Positions 51,485 through 60,900 of a stretch of 64,000 nt of DNA are shown in pieces. How positions within the stretch are numbered: position 1 is the stretch's first letter; each line of letters begins with the position of its first letter. The notes beneath the pieces are model-generated. The model did no database searches. It was not told the DNA's origin and worked only from the letters and a program-made list of their open reading frames with translations. The position numbers and the translations under genes are program-made. The DNA is taken from NCBI GenBank assembly GCA_016462625.1, contig JAEMSV010000001.1, positions 62,001 through 126,000 of the forward strand, given 5' to 3'. Origin of the DNA: Solirubrobacteraceae bacterium. GTDB taxonomy: Bacteria > Actinomycetota > Thermoleophilia > Solirubrobacterales > Solirubrobacteraceae.

Positions 51485-52235
51485 GCTCCGTGGCGGGGTG
51501 GGCGCGCAGCAGGTCGTCGATCTGGTCGTTCACGGTGCCGCGCTGCATGAGGCGGATCGCGCCGGTGATCAGGCGCAGCCGCCACGGCGGCTCGGCGAGA
51601 TCCCGCGCGAGTCGGGACGCGTGCGCGTCGAAGTCCTCGATCTCCGCCTCGCGCGCGGACCCCGACAGTGGCGAGATCCTCAGGGCGCGCTGCCAGGCGT
51701 CCTTGCGCGCCCAGCGCATGGAGACGTCGATGATCGCGTCCTCGGGCCGGCGCCCCACGCGGTCGATCCACCGCAGCAGCGGCCAGAACAGCGAGATGTC
51801 CGCGGAGACCTGCCCGACGAGTGAGGCCAGCAGGGCGTTCATGCGCTGAAAGTCTCCCGCGAACGCGGGCAGCTCGTCGGGGGTCAGCGCGTCCGTCGTC
51901 GCGATCGCGAGGTCGAAGTTGATGTGCGCGTTCATTCCGAGCAGGAGGTGCTGGATCACGCACGGGGCGGTCTCGTCCGCGGCCGCGAAGGCCACGGCCC
52001 AGACCTCCGAGGGCGTGCCGCCGTCGGCGTGCGCGTCGAAGGCGGCGATGTAGCGGCCGAGGAACGTCTCGTTGACGCGCGCGAGCATCGCGGGCTGCTC
52101 GAACGCGCCGCGGGCGAGTGCGGCGGCGATCGCGGCCTCGACATGCGTGTACAGGGCCGCGAAGTACCCGATGCGCGAGTCCCGCGCACGGCTCCAGTCG
52201 ATGATCGTCATCAGCGGTCGGCCGTCGGTGGCCAT
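51477..52235 (-). CDS. DUF5995 family protein
   Basis: Protein of 252 residues matching DUF5995 of actinobacteria, with the hallmark HLLLGMNAHINFDLAIATTD. The rest is helical, with an RAWRYF-like YFAALYTHVEAAI in the N-terminal part. The function is unknown. It is the first gene of the three-gene operon that also carries the cyclase and the flavin oxidoreductase, with an 8-bp overlap to the cyclase. An ATG at 52211 (MTIIDW) is an alternative start. Confidence 0.82.
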   Translation of the reverse strand: MATDGRPLMTIIDWSRARDSRIGYFAALYTHVEAAIAAALARGAFEQPAMLARVNETFLGRYIAAFDAHADGGTPSEVWAVAFAAADETAPCVIQHLLLGMNAHINFDLAIATTDALTPDELPAFAGDFQRMNALLASLVGQVSADISLFWPLLRWIDRVGRRPEDAIIDVSMRWARKDAWQRALRISPLSGSAREAEIEDFDAHASRLARDLAEPPWRLRLITGAIRLMQRGTVNDQIDDLLRAHPATERA

Positions 52236-52280
52236 CCCGCGAGTGTGCCATCGGGTCCGGCAGCTTCAATACCCGCTGGT

Positions 52281-52730
52281 ATGCGATTCGAGGTGCGCAC
52301 CGCGGTCAAGCCGCCGCCCGAGGAGGTCTTCGAGGTCTTCGGGGAGGCCGCGTTCGTGGAGTCGGTCACGCCCAGGTTCATGCGCCTGCGGGTGCGGCAG
52401 ATCGGCCTCGCGGTCGGCGACAAGATCGACGTCGAGTTCCGCGTGCTCTTCCGGATCCGCTGGGTGAGCACGATCGTCTCCGAGGAGCGCGCGCCCGACG
52501 CGATCCGGTTCGTCGACGAGCGGGTCGGCGATGACGCGACGCCCTGGCCCCTGGCGACGTGGCAGCACCATCACGGGTTCCTCCGCAGCCCGTCGGGCGG
52601 AACGATCATCGTCGACGCGCCGCAGTTCACCGTTCGACCCCGGATCCTCGCGCCGATCGCCTACCCGCTGCTGTGGTTCTCGTTCGTGATCCGCAAGGGC
52701 CCGTACCGGCGCCGCTTCGGCTCGTCCTGA
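52281..52730 (+). CDS. SRPBCC-superfamily protein
   Basis: Protein of 149 residues with a START/polyketide-cyclase-like lipid-binding fold. The signs are MRFEVRTAVKPPPEEVFEVF at the start, a GDKIDVEFRVLF beta segment and a C-terminal helix ILAPIAYPLLWFSFVIRKGPYRRRFG that could touch the membrane. It is divergent from the DUF5995 gene by about 45 bp. The ligand is unknown. Its place next to the cyclase operon and the SARP gene suggests a signal-linked role, but this is inference. Confidence 0.78.
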   Translation: MRFEVRTAVKPPPEEVFEVFGEAAFVESVTPRFMRLRVRQIGLAVGDKIDVEFRVLFRIRWVSTIVSEERAPDAIRFVDERVGDDATPWPLATWQHHHGFLRSPSGGTIIVDAPQFTVRPRILAPIAYPLLWFSFVIRKGPYRRRFGSS

Positions 52731-52803
52731 ACGTGGAAAAGGACACAGACGGGCTGTGGCGCATGGCGTCGTCGCGACGCATGCGCGTCCATACCTTCAG
52801 GCC

Positions 52804-53625
52804 ATGTTCTCGATGGCCCCAACCGCACGCGACCCATGGCGCGGCCCGCGCGCCTCGTACCGGGTCCGGATGCTCGGCGAAGTCGAGGTCGAAGGCCCCC
52901 GCGGCACGTACGCGCCGGCCGCCGCCCGCCCCGGCGCGCTCCTCGCCATGCTCGCGATCCGCTGCGGCCAGACCGTCACAGCCGATGAGCTGATCGACGC
53001 CCTGTGGGCCACGCCGGGCGCGGCGGCCCACAAGCGGCTCCACGTCAACGTCCTGCGGCTCCGGCGTGCCCTGGCGACCGTGGAACCCGACAGCGACCCG
53101 GCGGCGTTTGTCCGCACCCGCCCGCGCGGGTACGCGCTCGACATCGATCCGGAGTCCATCGACGCCGTCTGCTTCGAGCGCGACCTCTCGCGCGGGCGGG
53201 CGGAGCTCGAGGCCGGTGACCCCGCGCGCGCATCGGACACGCTGCGGACCGCCCTGGCGACGTTTCGCGGCGGGGCGCTCGCCGACTACGCCTACGAGAC
53301 GTTCGCGCAGGCGGAGATCCAGCGCCTTGACGAGCTCCAGGCCGACGCGTTCGAGCTGTGGGCCGAGGCAGAGCTCGCGCTCGGCCGGCACCGCAGCGTC
53401 GTCGGAGAGCTCGAGCGCCTGGTCACCGCGTACCCGCTGCGCGAGCGTCCGCGCGAGCTGCTGATGGTCGCGCTCTACCGCTGCAGCCGGCAGAGCGATG
53501 CGCTCGCCGCGTACCACCAAGCGCGCCGCGCGCTCGTCGACGGGCTCGGGATCGAGCCCGGGCGCCGGCTGCAGGGACTTCAGCAAGCGATCCTCGAGCA
53601 GAGCCTTGCCCTTCAGGCGGCGTAG
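52804..53625 (+). CDS. SARP-type (BTAD) transcriptional activator
   Basis: Protein of 273 residues. The N-terminal winged-helix OmpR-like DNA-binding domain is RMLGEVEVEGPRG, then RPGALLAMLAIRCGQTVTADELIDALW and HVNVLRLRRAL. The C-terminal bacterial transcriptional activation domain (BTAD) has repeated helices, ending YHQARRALVDGLGIEPGRRLQGLQQAIL. Streptomyces SARPs such as ActII-ORF4 and AfsR bind direct heptameric repeats; such repeats occur at 54332. The ATG at 52804 is chosen; a GTG at 52756 is possible. The stop overlaps the convergent Crp gene by 13 bp. Confidence 0.85.
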   Translation: MFSMAPTARDPWRGPRASYRVRMLGEVEVEGPRGTYAPAAARPGALLAMLAIRCGQTVTADELIDALWATPGAAAHKRLHVNVLRLRRALATVEPDSDPAAFVRTRPRGYALDIDPESIDAVCFERDLSRGRAELEAGDPARASDTLRTALATFRGGALADYAYETFAQAEIQRLDELQADAFELWAEAELALGRHRSVVGELERLVTAYPLRERPRELLMVALYRCSRQSDALAAYHQARRALVDGLGIEPGRRLQGLQQAILEQSLALQAA

Positions 53626-54290
53626 CGGCGCAGCGCCTCGAGATCCCGCACCACGATCCGGCGGCGATGGGTTTCGACCCACCCCAGCTCGCGCAGCAGC
53701 CGCATCGCCTTGGCCACTGCCTCTCGCGACGACGCAGTCCAGCCCGCCAGCTCCTCCTGCGACAGCGCGAGCGTGACCTGGACGCCGTCGTCGCACGGCT
53801 CCCCGAAGCGCTCACAGAGCTCGACGAGGCGGCGCGCGACACGCCCGATGACGTCGTGGCTGGCGAACTCGACGCGGGCGTCGTCGGCGGCGTGGAGGCG
53901 CTCGATGAGCATGAGCACGAGGTTCATCGCTGCCGCGGCGTGCGTGTCGAGGAAGTCCCGGAAGTCGGCGGCGCCGACCGCGAGCGTCTCCACCGGGTCG
54001 ATCGCGCGCACCGCGCTCGAGCGCATGGTGTTGGCGAGCGCGCCGATCTCGCCGACGATGTCTCCGGGCCCGCGGAAGGCCAGGATCACCTCCTTGCCGG
54101 TGGCGGTGACGTTCGTGATCTTCACGCGGCCGCTGACGATGACGACGACGCCGCCGGGATCGTCGCCCTGGTGGAAGATCGCGTCGCCCGCGTCGTACCG
54201 GCGCACACGGCCGAGCGCGCGCAGCTGTCGCTCGTCGTCGTCGCTCAGCGCAGCGAGGAATGCCCCGTCCTGGGTGGCGCGTCGGGTCAC
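53613..54290 (-). CDS. Crp/Fnr-family transcriptional regulator
   Basis: Protein of 225 residues with an N-terminal cyclic-nucleotide-binding domain (phosphate-binding cassette GDIVGEIGALANTMRSS: E81, R90, S91 fit E72, R82, S83 of E. coli CRP) and a C-terminal winged HTH (LSQEELAGWTASSREAVAKAMRLL). The adenine-contact Thr/Ser of CRP is replaced by Ala/Asp in the C-helix, so the ligand may differ from cAMP. GTG at 54290 is chosen: it gives a typical length and leaves the repeats at 54332-54367 outside the coding region; a frame from 54380 would run through them. No clear RBS was found. It is divergent from the decarboxylase gene. Confidence 0.8.
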   Translation of the reverse strand: MTRRATQDGAFLAALSDDDERQLRALGRVRRYDAGDAIFHQGDDPGGVVVIVSGRVKITNVTATGKEVILAFRGPGDIVGEIGALANTMRSSAVRAIDPVETLAVGAADFRDFLDTHAAAAMNLVLMLIERLHAADDARVEFASHDVIGRVARRLVELCERFGEPCDDGVQVTLALSQEELAGWTASSREAVAKAMRLLRELGWVETHRRRIVVRDLEALRRYAA

Positions 54291-54331
54291 GCGCGCAGGG
54301 TATGCCAGTACGGCGACGGCGCGAGTCACCG

Positions 54332-54352
54332 GGTGTAACCGCGGTGTAACCG
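54332..54352. repeat. Direct repeat with 11-bp phase
   Basis: GGTGTAACCG occurs at 54332-54341 and again at 54343-54352, so the copies are 11 bp apart, one DNA turn. SARP-family activators bind tandem repeats with this spacing, and a SARP gene lies 700 bp away. It is upstream of the decarboxylase start at 54411. Confidence 0.5.
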
Positions 54353-54367
54353 TCCTGAAGGACGGTT
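54348..54367. promoter_or_regulatory. Hairpin/operator before the decarboxylase gene
   Basis: AACCGTCC pairs with GGACGGTT around a TGAA tetraloop, giving an 8-bp perfect stem; as DNA the arms are AACCGTCCT and AGGACGGTT. It overlaps the second direct repeat. Depending on the transcription start it could be an operator for the Crp/Fnr protein or an RNA hairpin in the leader. Confidence 0.5.
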
Positions 54368-54410
54368 CCTCCTTGCCCATCGAGACCGACCCAGGAACGG
54401 AGCCCTGCGT

Positions 54411-55829
54411 ATGGCCTTCAAGCTGCCGCCCAACTCATTCGGGATCCCGGCCGCTGCATCGGCCGAGGATCTCGGTGCACCCGAGCGACTCCTGCGCGCT
54501 GAGCGGATGGCGGCGGTCGCCTGGGGGGCACGCCGGACCTGGTTCCTGACCGGCGGGGCGACGCAGGGGAACGTCGCCGCGTGCCTGGCGATCGCCCAGG
54601 GCGGGACCGATGTCGTGGTCCAGCGCACGGCGCACGGCAGCACGATCGATGGCCTGATCGCGGCGGGACTGGCGCCGACGTTCGTCGCGCCCGAGGTCGA
54701 CGAGCGGCTCGGGATCTCGCACTGCGTCACGCCCCAGGCGCTGGACCGCGCGCTGAACGCCACCCCGGGTGCGGCGGCGGCGTTCGTCGTGTCACCGACC
54801 TTCTACGGGGCGGTCGCCGACGTGCGGGGCCTGGCCCGGGTCGCGCACGGGCATGGGGCCCCGCTCATCGTCGATGAGACGTGGGGCGCGCATCTCCCGT
54901 TCAGCGACCGCCTGCCCGCCCCGGCGCTGGCGGCCGGGGCGGACCTCGTGATCACCAGCCCGCAGAAGCACCTCGGCAGCCTCGCGGGGTCGGCGCTGCT
55001 GCACCTCGGGCGGCACGCCGGTGAGTGGCTCGACGAGGAGGGGATCGCGCGGGCGCTCGGGGCCCTCTCCAGCACGAGGCCGAGCCGCGTGCTCTGCGCG
55101 TCGCTGGATGAGGCGCGGCAGCGGGCGGTCCGCGATGGCCCGGCGCTGCTGTACGGGATGGTCCACGCGCTCGCCGATCTGCGGCGGGAGATCACCGCGA
55201 TCCCCGGGCTCGACGTCCAGGACGAGCGGATCGTCGGCCAGCACGGCGTCGTAGGGTTCGACCCGCTGCGGCTGACGATTGACGTGCGCGGCAGCGGCGC
55301 CGGCGGCGACGCGTGGCTGGGAGCGCTGCGGCGAGCCTCCGACGTCGAGCCGGCGGTGTGCGAGGAGCACGTCCTGGTCGTGGCCTTCGAGCTCGGCGAC
55401 GATGTCGCCGCGTGGGGCGAGCGGCTCCTCACGGGCCTGCACGGCGCCCATGCGCTCCTGGGACGGCGCCCGGGCCGCGCCGCGCCGGCACCCGTGCTGG
55501 AGACCGCGCCGCTGGCTCGGCTCACGCCGCGCGACGCGTTCCTCGCCGGCCGGGAGGAGGTCCCGGTGCAGGACGCCGTGGGACGGATCGCCGCGGAGTC
55601 CCTCATCCCGACCCCGCCCGGCATTCCCTTGGTGCTGCCTGGAGAGGAGCTCGACGCGACGGTCCTCCTCCATGCGCTGCGGGCGGTCCGCCGGGGCACG
55701 GAGGTGCGGGGCGCAGCGGACCCCGAGCTGCGCACCGTCCTCGTCGTCGTCGAGCCGGTGGAATCTCCCGGCGCCGGGCCTACCGGGGCCGCCGAGGTGC
55801 GTACCGGCGCTCCACGTCGTCCCACTTGA
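54411..55829 (+). CDS. Orn/Lys/Arg decarboxylase-like PLP enzyme
   Basis: Protein of 472 residues of the fold-type I PLP decarboxylase family. The PLP Lys is in ITSPQKHLGS (K186) and the pyridine-nitrogen Asp is in IVDETWGAHLPF (D155, H161). The C-terminal domain has GIPLVLPGEELD. The usual N-terminal PGHxxG block of arginine/lysine decarboxylases is missing, because the protein begins almost at the LGAPERLLRAE region. The start at 54411 may be too far downstream, but no good in-frame upstream start was found. The gene is divergent from the Crp gene. The stop overlaps the secreted PKD gene by 50 bp. Confidence 0.82.
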   Translation: MAFKLPPNSFGIPAAASAEDLGAPERLLRAERMAAVAWGARRTWFLTGGATQGNVAACLAIAQGGTDVVVQRTAHGSTIDGLIAAGLAPTFVAPEVDERLGISHCVTPQALDRALNATPGAAAAFVVSPTFYGAVADVRGLARVAHGHGAPLIVDETWGAHLPFSDRLPAPALAAGADLVITSPQKHLGSLAGSALLHLGRHAGEWLDEEGIARALGALSSTRPSRVLCASLDEARQRAVRDGPALLYGMVHALADLRREITAIPGLDVQDERIVGQHGVVGFDPLRLTIDVRGSGAGGDAWLGALRRASDVEPAVCEEHVLVVAFELGDDVAAWGERLLTGLHGAHALLGRRPGRAAPAPVLETAPLARLTPRDAFLAGREEVPVQDAVGRIAAESLIPTPPGIPLVLPGEELDATVLLHALRAVRRGTEVRGAADPELRTVLVVVEPVESPGAGPTGAAEVRTGAPRRPT

Positions 55830-57987
55830 TCGAGCAGTAGTACGAGAGCGGGACCTGCACGCGCACGGTCTTGACGCGCCCGTTCGACGTCCGGACGCGC
55901 ACCGCGCCGCGGACCAGTGAGGAGACGGTGATGAGGCCGGTCGAGCTGAGTCCGCGGTAGATGGCGGGGTCGACCTTGGCCGTGATCGAGAACGGCGCGC
56001 CGCGGTCGGTCTCGCTGCGTGGCAGCACGCCGCGGGCGCCGGTCCAGGCGACGCTGAGGATCCTCGGGCGGTTCTTCGCCGGCCCGCCGACGGTCGCCGT
56101 GACGCGGGCGGAGTTCGTGTTGGTGCACTCGGCGTTGGGCAGCACCTTCAGGGACACCGGGTGCGTGTCGGTCACCGGCGCCTGGGTGTCGTCGCGCGTG
56201 GGGATCATGCGGATGTGGCGGTCGTTGAAGCTCCGCCAGACGACCCAGCCCTTCCCGTCTCGCCCGGCACCGACCCGCACGCCCTGCGGCGCGCCGACCT
56301 CGGTGCCGCCGACCTTCGCCTGCGGGTCGATCTCCGCGAGGATCGTCTTCGGGCGGAAGTCGCCATTGGGCGGCGCCACGCGGTACAGCAGGCAGACCCG
56401 CGCGCCGCGGTCGCGCCCTGGCTCCACCGAGCTGCTCGACGGGCAGCCGTCGGCGGTCCCGGCGTACGCGACGTGCTGGCCGCCGGCGGCGTCGTAGGTG
56501 AGGTCGAGGTCGCCGCAGTCGCTGTTGTCCCCGGTGAGGAAGCCGAGCGGCCGGATCGTGCCGGCGCGCAGGCCGCGCAGCGGGATCGCGCCGATCCGGG
56601 TGCCGAACGGGTCGACGCGCACGGGCGCGCAGTCCAGGACGCTCGCCAGCGTCGGCGAGGTCGCGAGCTTCCTCGCGCTCGCCCCGCTCACCGGCGTCCA
56701 GGGCTGATCCGTGGTCGCGTTGTTCGCGTCGCCGACGACGCGCAGGGCGACGAGCGGCCCGTCCTTGACGTCCGGATGGCGGTTCGCCAGCCCGACGCCG
56801 CGGCCGTCGGGCAGGACGCCGGCGCCAACGAGGACCCGCCGCTGGAAGGACTCGTCGCCGATCCACGGGGTGCCCGTGGTCAGGTCGAGCTTCGCGATGC
56901 CCTGCAGCGGGGCGCCGGAGAGGTTGAAGAACGGCCCGTACGTGATGTAGATGGCCTTCTCGTCGCGAGAGAGCGCCGCGCTGCTGACCGCCGACTGGAA
57001 GATCCCGACGTTGACGTCGAAGCGCTGGGGCGCCCAGGTCTGGCCGTTGTCGCCCGACGTGAGCACGATCGTGCCGCCGCGCCCCGTGAGGATGTGGGCC
57101 GCGACGATGTACAGCCGGCCCGACGCCCCGCGCAGGATGGTCGTCCTATACGCGAACGGCTTGTAGTTCAGCGTCTTGCGCAGGTCGCAGGTGCGGGCCC
57201 CGCGGGGCACGCGGCAGAACGCGATGGCCTCGCCGCTGCCGCCGGCGGTCGTCACGGTCCACGACAGGTACGCGGTGCCGGCGTCGTCGACGGTGATCGA
57301 CGGGACCGCGCCGATCGAGCTCTGGCCGAGGTCGAGGACGCGGCCCTGCGTCGTCGTCGGCGAGGTGTCGGGGACCCCCTCGAACTGGGCCTCTGCGGTG
57401 GCCTCGGCCGTGCCGCCGTCCGCGCTGCGGATCGTGACGACCGCGAAGTAGCTGCCGCCGTCCGGGTAGGCGTGGCTGCCCTGGACGAGGTAGCGCCCGG
57501 GCTGCCCGGCGCTCACCACGGCGCCGTCGGTCGTGGTGCCGTCGCCCCAGTCGATCTTCGCCTCCAGGCTCGCGGGAACGCCCAGCGCGTTGCCGTCAGA
57601 GATCGTCGCGAGGGTCACGCCGCCCGCAGTCGCCGCGGTCGCCCCGTTGACGCCTTGCGCGGTGATCGGCGCGTCGGCCACGTTCGCCGTCACGGTTCGC
57701 GTGACGGGCGGGGCGCCGCCCGTGACCGACACGGTGAACGAGCCGTGCTTGGCGTACGCGTGCGCGCCGGAGACCGAGCCGGAGTCATCGGGCGCCTTCT
57801 GCACGGTCGCGGGCTCGGCCGCGGTGCCGTCGCCCCAGTCGATGCTCGCCTGCGTGGGCGCAGGGGCGGGGAACGTCACGAGGGGCTGGGAGATTCCCGC
57901 GGTGCCCTCGACGAAGTCGGCGGCCGACGCGCTGCCGACCGGAAGCGCGCCCGCGCAGAGACACGCGAGGACGAGCGCGCGCCTCAT
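55780..57987 (-). CDS. Secreted protein with two PKD-like domains
   Basis: Protein of 735 residues with a signal peptide (MRRALVLACLCAGALPVGSA). Two PKD-like beta domains each contain the IDWGDGT motif and a HAYxxxG-like follow-up (SGAHAYAKHG and GSHAYPDGG). The rest looks like a beta-propeller or sialidase-like region (TSGDNGQTWAPQRF) with several Cys. It is likely a cell-surface protein that binds a polymer. It is translationally coupled (ATGA) to the larger delta-60-repeat protein upstream. Confidence 0.8.
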   Translation of the reverse strand: MRRALVLACLCAGALPVGSASAADFVEGTAGISQPLVTFPAPAPTQASIDWGDGTAAEPATVQKAPDDSGSVSGAHAYAKHGSFTVSVTGGAPPVTRTVTANVADAPITAQGVNGATAATAGGVTLATISDGNALGVPASLEAKIDWGDGTTTDGAVVSAGQPGRYLVQGSHAYPDGGSYFAVVTIRSADGGTAEATAEAQFEGVPDTSPTTTQGRVLDLGQSSIGAVPSITVDDAGTAYLSWTVTTAGGSGEAIAFCRVPRGARTCDLRKTLNYKPFAYRTTILRGASGRLYIVAAHILTGRGGTIVLTSGDNGQTWAPQRFDVNVGIFQSAVSSAALSRDEKAIYITYGPFFNLSGAPLQGIAKLDLTTGTPWIGDESFQRRVLVGAGVLPDGRGVGLANRHPDVKDGPLVALRVVGDANNATTDQPWTPVSGASARKLATSPTLASVLDCAPVRVDPFGTRIGAIPLRGLRAGTIRPLGFLTGDNSDCGDLDLTYDAAGGQHVAYAGTADGCPSSSSVEPGRDRGARVCLLYRVAPPNGDFRPKTILAEIDPQAKVGGTEVGAPQGVRVGAGRDGKGWVVWRSFNDRHIRMIPTRDDTQAPVTDTHPVSLKVLPNAECTNTNSARVTATVGGPAKNRPRILSVAWTGARGVLPRSETDRGAPFSITAKVDPAIYRGLSSTGLITVSSLVRGAVRVRTSNGRVKTVRVQVPLSYYCSIKWDDVERRYAPRRPR

Positions 57988-60900
57988 CGGACCCGCGTGG
58001 TCTTCGTGGACGTCGCGACGGTCAGCCGGTCACCGCGCGGGCGCAGTGCCGTGCCGATGACCGTCAGCGTGTCGCGGCGCTTCGTCGCGGCCGGGAGCTT
58101 GATCGTCACCGTCTTGCGGCCCGGCCGCCCCGCCGAGACGGTCCGGGTGGCGATGCGGCGCTTGCCGCGCCGCACGACGTAGGTGAGCTTCGCGCTGTCG
58201 GGCGCCGTCCCCTTCGGGACGGTGATCCGGACCTTCGCGGTCTTCGTCTTCCCCTTCACGCGAGCGGTCGGCGTGCCCATGGAGAGTCTCGACGCCGGCG
58301 TTCCGCGGAGCGCGACGCGGCGCGTCTTGCCGCCCGAGCGGACCACGAGCTTGCCGCCGCCGAGCTTGCGCCAGGACTGCGGCTTGAGCGAGACGGTCTG
58401 GTTCTTGCCGACCCGGATGCGCGCGGTCGCCTCCTGCGGCAGGGCCGTCTTCTGCAGCGAGGAGAAGGTGAGGTTCACGGTCGTCGCCGGACCCTCGTGC
58501 TCGATGACGTAGGCGTCCCGCGCGCGGTCGAAGCGCAGGCCGTCCTCGCCGCGCGTCGTCGTCGAGAGCGCGGCGGTCCGCCATGCGCCCTGCGCCGCCT
58601 TCGCGGACATCTCGAGCTCGATCTTCGCCGACGCGGCGCCCGGATCGACCGACACGGTGTTCTCCTTCGGCGCGACGCCGATCGTGTCCGTGACGCCGCG
58701 CGTGACGGGGGTCGTCACCTTGGTGACGGTGTTCCGGCCGAAGAGCACCTGCGTCATGGGCGCGCTGCGGTCGCCGCGGCGCTGGACCTCGTACGGCGTC
58801 CCGGCCGGGATGAACTGGCCGTCGACCGGGGCGGGGCCGCCCGTGGCGAGCGTCCAGGGCACCACGTCGAGCTTCGTCGCCGCGTTCGTGTTGACCACGC
58901 CGGGCGCGCTGTAGAGCTTCTTCTTTCCGGCGGTGATCTGGGTGATGCTCGCGGGCGCGTCCGTCGAGGCGCCGTCGCCGCCGGCCTGGCGCCAGTTCGC
59001 GAGGCCCTCGCCGGTCCACGCGATCAGGAGCGTCGCCACGGTGGAGAGGCTGGAGGCCGGCCCGAGGATCTCCGCGTCGCGGGGCGGGAGGTCCCACGGG
59101 CCCGCGATGATGTTGGCGATCTGCTTCCCGCCGAAGCTCGAGCTCGGCATCTCCCAGCGGCCGTTGGCGTGCACGTGGATCCGGCTGTCGTTCAGCGCGC
59201 TGAGATTGAACAGCGTCCCGACGAGCTGGTCGGAGTTGCGGTTGCCGTCGGCCGCGATGTGCGAGGGGTCGTACGGCTCGTTGCTGTCGTAGACGTGGAT
59301 GAAGTAGGCGCCCGGCTCGGCGGGGTCGTCCTCGACGTCGTAGGCCGTCACGACGTGCAGGCCGGCGATCGATCCGCCGTCGCGGATGGAGAGCAGCGGG
59401 TGGTTGCCGCCCGCCATCATGCCCTCGATCTTCCGCCGCAGGCTCGTCGGGGTCTGGGCGACGAGGTTCGACAGCGTTTCGGCCCGGTAGAAGTCCATGT
59501 ACTCCTCGGAGAACTGCCGCGCCCAGGCCGACTCGATCTCGTCGGTGATGTCCTGCGGGCGCACCGCCGGCGCGTCGCCCTTCTGCGGCATCCCGCCGAT
59601 CGTGAACGCGTTCGTCGCGGCGGCGTTGAACTTCGCCGGCGAGAGCGTGCCCTTGCGCATCGCCTCGCTCACCCAGGAGAACCCGAAGCACGAGCCGTTG
59701 TTGAACTGGAGCACCGTCCACACGGTCAGGGCCCACGGGTCGGGGACACCGGACGGCACGCACCCGACGAACGGGACGTGGATGCACACGAACATGTCGT
59801 CGGCGCCGAACGCATCGACCATGTCGGAGAAACTCGGGTCCGCCGCGAAGTTGCGGAAGGCGAAGCCCTGGGTGTTGCGGTACGTGTCGACGGTCACCGG
59901 CTGCGGGGCCGCAGCCCGGGCGACGATCGCGTTCGCGGCGTCCTGGGTCGCGAGCTCAACGGTGCCGGTCGTCGCCAGGCGCGGGGTCGTGAGGGTGAGC
60001 TGGTTGCCGTTGCGCGACGCCCGCACGAGCGCGCGGTCGTTGCCGATGCGGACGAGCGGCGAAGGCGCGCCCGTGTAGCCCGAGGTGCCGCAGATGTCGA
60101 GGCCGGGGACCTGCAGGGTGAGGGTGGATCCGGGCTTCATGTCACGCGGGGTCGTCGCGGTCTGCGGGGCGACGGAGGCCACGCTCAGCACCGTGTTGCG
60201 GACGGTCAGCGTCCGCGTGAACGCCGCGCGGCCCTCGGGCGCCACGGTGATCGTCAGGAGCGCGCTGTCCGCGGCGTTCCCGCTGTGGGTGACGGTGTAG
60301 TTGACCGGCAGGGGGCCGTCGCGCTTGGCCTCGACCGTCTGCGCCGCCGAGGGGGCGAACACCGTGGGGTTGGAGGACGTCACCGTGACGGTGACCCGCC
60401 CCTCGTAGCTCCCGGCGACGTCCAGCGCGGCGGTCCCGGCCACGCTCGTTGAGCCGCACTGCTCGGACATCGCGAGGTCGCTCTGGGCCGGCAGCGAGAC
60501 GTCGCCGGTGAGGCTGAAGCACGGCTGGGCGACCGCCGTGCAGAACCGCACGGCCGCGAGCGACTCGCCCGGGCCGTCGCCGACCCGTCCGGCGAGCACG
60601 GCCTTCCCGTCCGCGCGGATCGCCAGGCCGTTGCCGTGGGCGGCGGCGGCGCCGGGCGCGATCGCGAGCGCGGTGCCCGGCTGCGACCCCGATCCGCCCG
60701 GGTTGTAGGTCGTGTCGAGCACGCCCGCGGCGGTGACCCGCGCGGTCATGAAGTGGAAGACCGAGGACCCGTCGACGTCCTGTGACGCGCGGCCGGCGAG
60801 CATGAACCGCCCGGCGCTGTCGGTCGCGATCGCGCGGGCGACCGACGTGCCGCCGTCCCCCATGGAGACGCGCAGGACGCCGCCTGTGGCGAACGAGCCG

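Noticed and set aside
53613..54290. Classical cAMP-CRP
   Set aside because: The phosphate cassette fits, but the C-helix residues that contact adenine in E. coli CRP (T127, S128) are Ala/Asp, so I do not claim cAMP as the ligand.
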